Made by a program: the position numbers and the translations under genes. DNA of 64,000 nt, from contig NC_044985.1 in NCBI RefSeq assembly GCF_008728515.1, positions 77,166,155 to 77,230,154 of the forward strand, given 5' to 3'. The notes under the pieces are model-generated. The model had not been told where the DNA came from and searched no databases. It saw nothing but the letters and a program-made list of their open reading frames with translations. Positions 58,609 to 64,000 of this stretch are shown in pieces (the first letter of the stretch is position 1; every line of letters begins with the position of its first letter). This stretch comes from Papio anubis. Its lineage: Eukaryota; Chordata; Mammalia; Primates; Cercopithecidae.

Positions 58609-60233
58609 TGAATTATCTTTTTTTACAAAAAGTATTCTGGCATATACTCAAAATCTGGAAAAAATATATTCTTTAGCAGACGTATTTTAGAATTAGCTTA
58701 TCCTCTAGCTTTTATTGCTTTTTGCCAATATATTGACGAGTACTCCCATTAAGGAATAAGAACCTTAGATCATATTAATGCTTCATTTTCTAAAAAAATT
58801 AGTAAGAATATTTTTTGAAATATATATGCAATTTAAAACACTCATCAGATCTGTTTATATGCCATAATTTTTTTTCTTAAGGGGCACCAATATTGATTAT
58901 AGAGAAATGAAATTCTGACTGGTACTAAAATAGATTGATCATATGGTAAATTATACTTTTATAACTCGTATTGTGGATATATAATAATAATGTATAAATC
59001 CCAAATCAATTTAGCACGTTTATCATAATAAATTTACATTTTTGAAGCTTTTTTAAACAAACTCCTCTGATAATATTTTACAAATGACAATTAAATATTT
59101 AAAACATGTCAAAAAGCATTTTTGTGCCATCGACTTAATGTAATTATATTTTTGTCTGTCCATGAAATATAAGATTTTAAACAAAATGTATGCCACTTTT
59201 TAACCTCTAAGAAAACTTACTTTGGATTTGTATTTATAGAACATTTACTTTTTTTCAAAAATAAATATATGTGATAAGAAATAATTCTTTTAATATCATA
59301 AAGTATTTTTTAATTCCAAATACCTTTCTCATTTGAAAATGTATCTATAGCAGAGATTTCTAACTCATGTGAAGATTTGTAAGTGTGTTCTTAAGATGGC
59401 ATGTTCTCAGCCCTTTAGGCAAATAGTGGGACTGAGAGGGTGTTATTGAGTTTTTCATGGGGTTCCACCAAAAACAACCCACTGTTTTTATCCATTGAAC
59501 TATTTAAATATTATCATTTTTAATGAATGATATAGAAAATATTAGGGTGATGATATATTAAGATAGGATAGTAACATATAAATCATCATATCCAAAATAT
59601 CAGAATATGATTACAATATATAAACACACACAAACACACACAATTTGCGTTTTAAGACAAAACCCTTGGTTGTCTATTGTATACAATCTTTCTATTGGAA
59701 CTGACATTCACATTTTTACTAAATATTTTATATTTTCTTGTGTGGTACATAAAAACTATATTTTATACATCTATTAGAAAGAAAACCATAAGGGTGTATT
59801 TATAGAAAAGTAAAGATTATATTTGTTAACAAAGGATTATATAAAATATGCATTGTACTATTATATATTTCAGAAATATATATTCATATCCAATTTATAC
59901 ACTGGGGTCACATTTCATAAATTATGATTATAATGTTTTTAAACACTAACAAAATGTTTTAAAATATCAAATTATGCTCAGCATTTGAAATAATGAAAAA
60001 AAGTTTTCTGAAGAATAGTTCATTTCAAAACTGTTAATCCAAATGAAATATAATCTATACTCATGTTCTTCACACATATATTTAAACTATAAAAAGAAAT
60101 ACCTGTTAGCCTTTGTTAGGGTTAATCCTGAATTGAACACCTGTTGAACAACATGGTAGCAATAGGGAATGATCCTTTACAAAAAAAAAAACATGATTTT
60201 GTTGAACAAGCTATATACAATAAGCAATAAACA
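58609..60233. other. No gene recognised
   Basis: Very AT-rich DNA, with a short CA run at 59620-59641 only. Confidence 0.5.
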
Positions 60234-60503
60234 GTGTATATATATATGTGTGTGCATGTATATGTATATACATGTGTATGTGTATATACACATACACATA
60301 CACATATGTATATATACTTATATATGTACTACATATATAAGTATATATACGTGTATACGTGTACTTATATAAGTATATATACGTGTATGTACGTGTATAC
60401 GTGTACTTATATATACATGAACAAATGTACATGTACATAATACATATATATAATACATACATATATAATACATATATATACATTGTTCATATATATATAT
60501 ATG
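60234..60503. repeat. Palindromic TA/TG/CGTG-rich array
   Basis: A 270-bp array of TATA, TGTA, ACGTGTA and CATA units. It contains a perfect 28-bp palindrome (60272-60299) and a perfect hairpin of two 21-bp arms (60308-60328 and 60330-60350) with a one-base loop. There is also a direct duplication of a 32-bp unit (60341-60372, repeated from 60373 with a 9 to 10-base insertion) that contains several ACGT sites. Tyr-rich frames on both strands are repeat translations. Confidence 0.95.
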
Positions 60504-61740
60504 ACCATTTTTCCCTAAATTCCCTTTTATCTTACTCTTTCCCAGGCCCCACCTCCTTCTGAACATACATTTCTTATTTACTATACTATGAAGCAAAGAC
60601 TACATGAAGACTAAAAAATGGTTATATTAATATGATTCTGAAATCAGGTGAAGTGACTAACCAAGAATGAAATAAACCTACCAGAAATAAAAAATAGTGC
60701 AAAAAATCTTCTAAGAAACTTGGTTAAATAATAATATTTTAAAGAAAACAGGCACAGTTGTAAAGGTTCAGCAATGTTTAAAAAAAGTGTTGACACTTCT
60801 TTATTGTCTATTATTTCTCCCACTGTTTGCCCCTCGACCTCCTTAAAAGTAGAAATTCTATCTAGGCTTTAATTTGCTGTATACAGATAAATATATACGA
60901 TTAACAACATTATTTAGCTAGAATAACTCCTGTTTTCTTTTTAAGTCTAAAAATCCACTGACTGACATGAACAATAGCAACAGAGAAAAATCAATTGGCC
61001 TATGAACCTCTGCAACCAAGATCTGCATTGTGAATGCTGTGTAGTGTGTGTCATTTCAAATGAAGCCTGTCTGATTAGATGATTCATGACCCCCATTTGC
61101 AAATCAGACTGCAGTGGCTGGAATATGTGAAAGGTTATTCTTGGTCTCTAATTTGTAGTTGTGTAAAGTGAAAGCCATTGTTTTGTTTTTCTTCCAAGCA
61201 AAAGAGTTTATTAGAGAAAGTATAATTATTACAATGCCTATAATTAGGGGTATAAGTAATACACACATTAGAATGATTCACAATGCATTAGTTTTGTTTA
61301 ATTCAGATTTTGTGGGAAGAAATTTTAAGTAGAACCCAACAAGTTGGAAAACTGACAGGTATGGGGGAGTTAGGAGCTGATCAGCTTTCAGATCATTGTG
61401 TCAGGAATATGATTCATATAGGAAAAAGGGAAATTTGCTTTAGTTACGTAGAGGAAGGCCAAAGCAAAAATTTAGGTGAAATACGTCATTTTATAAGATG
61501 TTGATCATTGATATACCACTCCAAACAAAGTTTCATAAGTTTTGACATTTTTCATTTAAAAATACATATTGATTACATTTTATGTAATTGATATAATGTA
61601 TATGCTCATGATAATATACCAAATTTTGTCTACACGTATCAAAAGATTAAATGTAATAATAAAAATGTCTTAATATAATTAAATTAAATGTTAGTTATGT
61701 GTATCTATACACACAAACTCATATACTCCTATATCCATTT
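60504..61740. other. Repeat-free AT-rich stretch with homeodomain/POU-like motifs
   Basis: No transposon is recognisable. At 61000-61310 the base composition is more balanced and includes an ATTTGCAAAT palindrome (61095-61104, octamer-like), TGATTAGATGATTCATGAC and several TAATTA-type cores. The frame at 61310-61504 has no domain. See findings. Confidence 0.4.
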
Positions 61741-61911
61741 TGGTCTATGAATTATATATATAAAATACATTATATATTATACATGCATTACATATACTTA
61801 TAATACATAGTATATATATACTGTGCTAAGTATATGTTGAATGGTTTTTATATATATATATAAAAAATGGTGTTTACATACACACACACACACACACACA
61901 TACACACACAG
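61741..61911. repeat. AT-rich stretch followed by a (CA)n microsatellite
   Basis: TATA/ATAC-rich blocks (61741-61868) precede a CA array at 61879-61911. Confidence 0.9.
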
Positions 61912-62069
61912 AGCTATTCATTTTTTCCAAGTTCCAAACAGAAAGTTAAGAAAGATTCATTGGAAGATCCGATTGCATTTGAGTAAGAAAGATATAATTG
62001 AATACTAAGACCTAAAGAACTCTAAAGACTATTAAAATATTCTGTCTTAGTTTAGTTGGAGGGCCAATA

Positions 62070-62340
62070 AGACATAGTGGATTAACGAAAGTTTAATTTT
62101 GGAGTTAAATCTCCTCGAATATGAATTCGAATACCACAGGTTGTATAACAATAGTAAAATTAATATATCTGAGTCTAAACTTATTCATCGATTAAGTGAA
62201 TGCTAGAATTCCACCGTCATAAAGCTATTCTGAGGAATAAATGATAGAAAGTTTGTAAATGCATACCAAAGTTCAAGGTACTAAATAAATACTAAGCATT
62301 AATAAATGTTTAAGCACTGCATAAATCTTTACTGCCATTA
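62070..62340 (+). repeat. MIR: MIR SINE, sense, highly diverged
   Basis: The order GACATAGTGGATTAACGAAA, TTTTGGAGTTAAATC, ATGAATTCGAATACCACAGG, CTATTCTGAGGAATAAATGA and AATAAATACTAAGCATTAAT follows the tRNA-derived head, core and tail of MIR. Divergence is heavy, as expected for this ancient family. Confidence 0.6.
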
Positions 62341-62529
62341 TTATAAACTTTTGTTTTTTTAATTTTCTAATTAGAGTTAAATCAAGCAAGTATGCAGCAA
62401 TAAAGTGACTAAATACTTACTGGACTAAAGTTATGAACTGTGCTAAGCATGTTTTGAATGGTTTAGAATTTTTTTCATACCAAGTAGAGCATATTTCTAA
62501 TAACATTTTAAGTGCAAGAGTCATAGATT

Positions 62530-62650
62530 AATTTATTTAACAAGATTTTTAGCATCTTTTATATACTAGGCATAGTGCAAAATACTAAGGATAATATAGT
62601 CATAAAAATATTTCTTACCTTAATGGAGCTTATAATCTGTAATATCAGAT
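62530..62650 (-). repeat. L2: Probable L2 3' end, antisense
   Basis: ATTTATTTAACAAGATTTTT, TATATACTAGGCATAGTGCA and ACCTTAATGGAGCTTATAAT occur in the order of an antisense L2 3' end. Low identity, so only probable. Confidence 0.4.
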
Positions 62651-64000
62651 ATTAATCAAATAAGTACAGAGTAAATGCAAATTTTTACGTGATGGAAGTT
62701 TATGTGATATTTTCTTAATAATTTAGAATTTGACCAAGTCAGAGAGGTCAGCTAGGCTTCCAGGAAGATAATAATTACACTGCCTTTTTTTTAACTTCTG
62801 GTTGCAATAATTAATACTTAACATATGAAAAACTTTAAAATAAAAAATGTACAAAAAATTTCTCCTTATAATAGATGAAGGCATTTCATTACTTTGAAAA
62901 GCAAAATAAACTATAATTTGTAAATAAAAATTAGTATATACAGAGAAACAGTGTTGTAGGAAATATACTTAGATATGACTTTTAAATGACAAAAATTAAA
63001 TTTTTCCTTCCGTATGTAACAGGTTTTTCTGTGAAGAATTTTCAGTAAGTTCATTTATCATACAATTGAATCATTTTTAAATTGAAGTATTGCTTGGGTG
63101 CTCTGTGAAATAAAACTGAATGTTTATATTTTATCCAAATTTTTAAAGAAATGGTTGATATGAACGTAATTTCATTTAAGCGAAGTGAGGTCATTATAAA
63201 AGTAACCTACATGAGAAATGTTACCTATGTAATTATTTGCCTTCCCAGTATATAAATTTGTAGCTGTATATTGGACTACAATGAAATAAATCATAAAACC
63301 AAATGCCATGCTGAGTTGCATGCTACAGTGTATTGGTAGGCAGGGATGTGTTGTGTTGAAGTATTTCTGTCCAGTGAAGATAAGCAAGCACTTTCTCTAT
63401 CTCCGAAAGCCAACTATCCTCTTTCTCTGCAGAGAGAGGGCATGGATTTTGAATTCAAGACTTAAAGGAATATGATGCATTATTTTCTTTCTAAATTTCC
63501 TTCATAAGTAAACTTTAAAAATTCATAATGCTTCCTAATCTTTTTTAATAACTTCACTGGACTTACAATAAGGAAATTAGCCCTGATAAATGCATACATT
63601 CCTCATGAGTATGTGCAACAAATATGTATTTCAAAAGGACACATGTAAAGATGGGATAAAAACGTAATTATTATTATTCACACTCCTTAAAGTCAAGGCT
63701 ACCTGAAATGGGTAGTTTATATGATTCGCCAGCATACAGCCTGAAAGAGAATGCGTATTTTGTCACTTGGGATTGAGAGTCATTGGCCAAAATGGTAAAC
63801 ATGAAATGTGATAATAAATGTTCTTTCCCTCCTGCCCAATCCTTATGACCAACTGTGGCAATATCTCTATTCACTCTCAGTCAGTGTGTAGCCACACATG
63901 AATAAAACTGAACTAAATGAAAAAAATGGACTCCCTTTTTTTTCCTCCTTTATTAAAACTTCTTCTGGGATGTTGGTGGAAATAAAGGATGACGTTTTTT
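62651..64000. other. No gene recognised
   Basis: AT-rich unique-looking DNA to the end of the window. Frames at 63172-63387 and 63674-63874 have no family features. Confidence 0.5.

Noticed and set aside
60211..60596. Several Tyr/Ile-rich frames on both strands
   Set aside because: All translate the TA/TG palindromic array and have no protein character.
1..64000. CRISPR array, tRNA, snRNA, intact rRNA, or bacterial or viral operon
   Set aside because: No spaced identical repeats of CRISPR type, no cloverleaf-like sequence, no U6, 7SK or Y RNA landmarks, and no dense coding. All repeats seen are eukaryotic transposons or microsatellites.

Overview
The window looks like AT-rich, gene-poor nuclear DNA from a catarrhine primate, most likely human. 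The basis is the repeat content: AluJ, AluS and one AluY-like SINE, primate-era L1 elements, MaLR and ERV1 LTRs, MER1A/MER1B/MER20 and Tigger1 DNA transposons, and worn MIR and L2 remnants. I found no functional protein-coding gene, tRNA, intact rRNA, CRISPR array or bacterial-type feature. Every long open frame checked is explained by a transposon, a microsatellite or chance. I cannot tell which chromosome this is, or whether the window is intergenic or lies inside a large intron.

Layout. 1-7155: mostly unique AT-rich DNA with one AluJ, a CA microsatellite and a MER20. 7156-10603: a Tigger1 element split by a MER1B and by the 3' end of an antisense ERV1 provirus that keeps an env tail and LTR. 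12090-12807: a solo antisense LTR. 13355-15151: MIR and MER1A. 18484-23753: Alus, MaLR LTRs and an ERVL-like LTR split by an Alu. 23868-23921: a probable 5S rRNA retropseudogene fragment. 25762-26385: an LTR carrying a 17-C tract. 27106-31590: an Alu, an old antisense L1 split by AluY, a 3' L1 end, an ERVL-like LTR and old L1 scraps. 33030-35681: a single-monomer Alu with perfect 19-bp target duplications, a full Alu and a 1.6-kb antisense L1. 39655-42755: MER20 and an antisense L1 3' end. 43869-44231: a microsatellite plus Alu. 45816-52556: a full-length L1 bounded by perfect 12-bp target-site duplications. 54134-54698: an Alu ending in a 283-bp GAAA/GGAA array. 55960-58608: nested old L1 and two AluJ. 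60234-60503: a strongly palindromic AT-rich array. 62070-62650: MIR and L2 remnants.

Nothing here forms a working system. The full-length L1 is dead: ORF1 is frameshifted, and the endonuclease and reverse-transcriptase active sites are both altered. The most informative observations are scars of DNA repair or replication inside it. These are a 64-bp segment of ORF2 copied 1.5 kb upstream into ORF1, an inverted duplication forming a 56-bp hairpin, and a 38-bp tandem duplication. Next come the perfect 21-bp-stem palindrome near 60.3 kb and a Tigger1 scrap inside the degraded provirus. Repeat family names come from remembered consensus features, not a database search; sub-family labels are less certain than superfamily labels.
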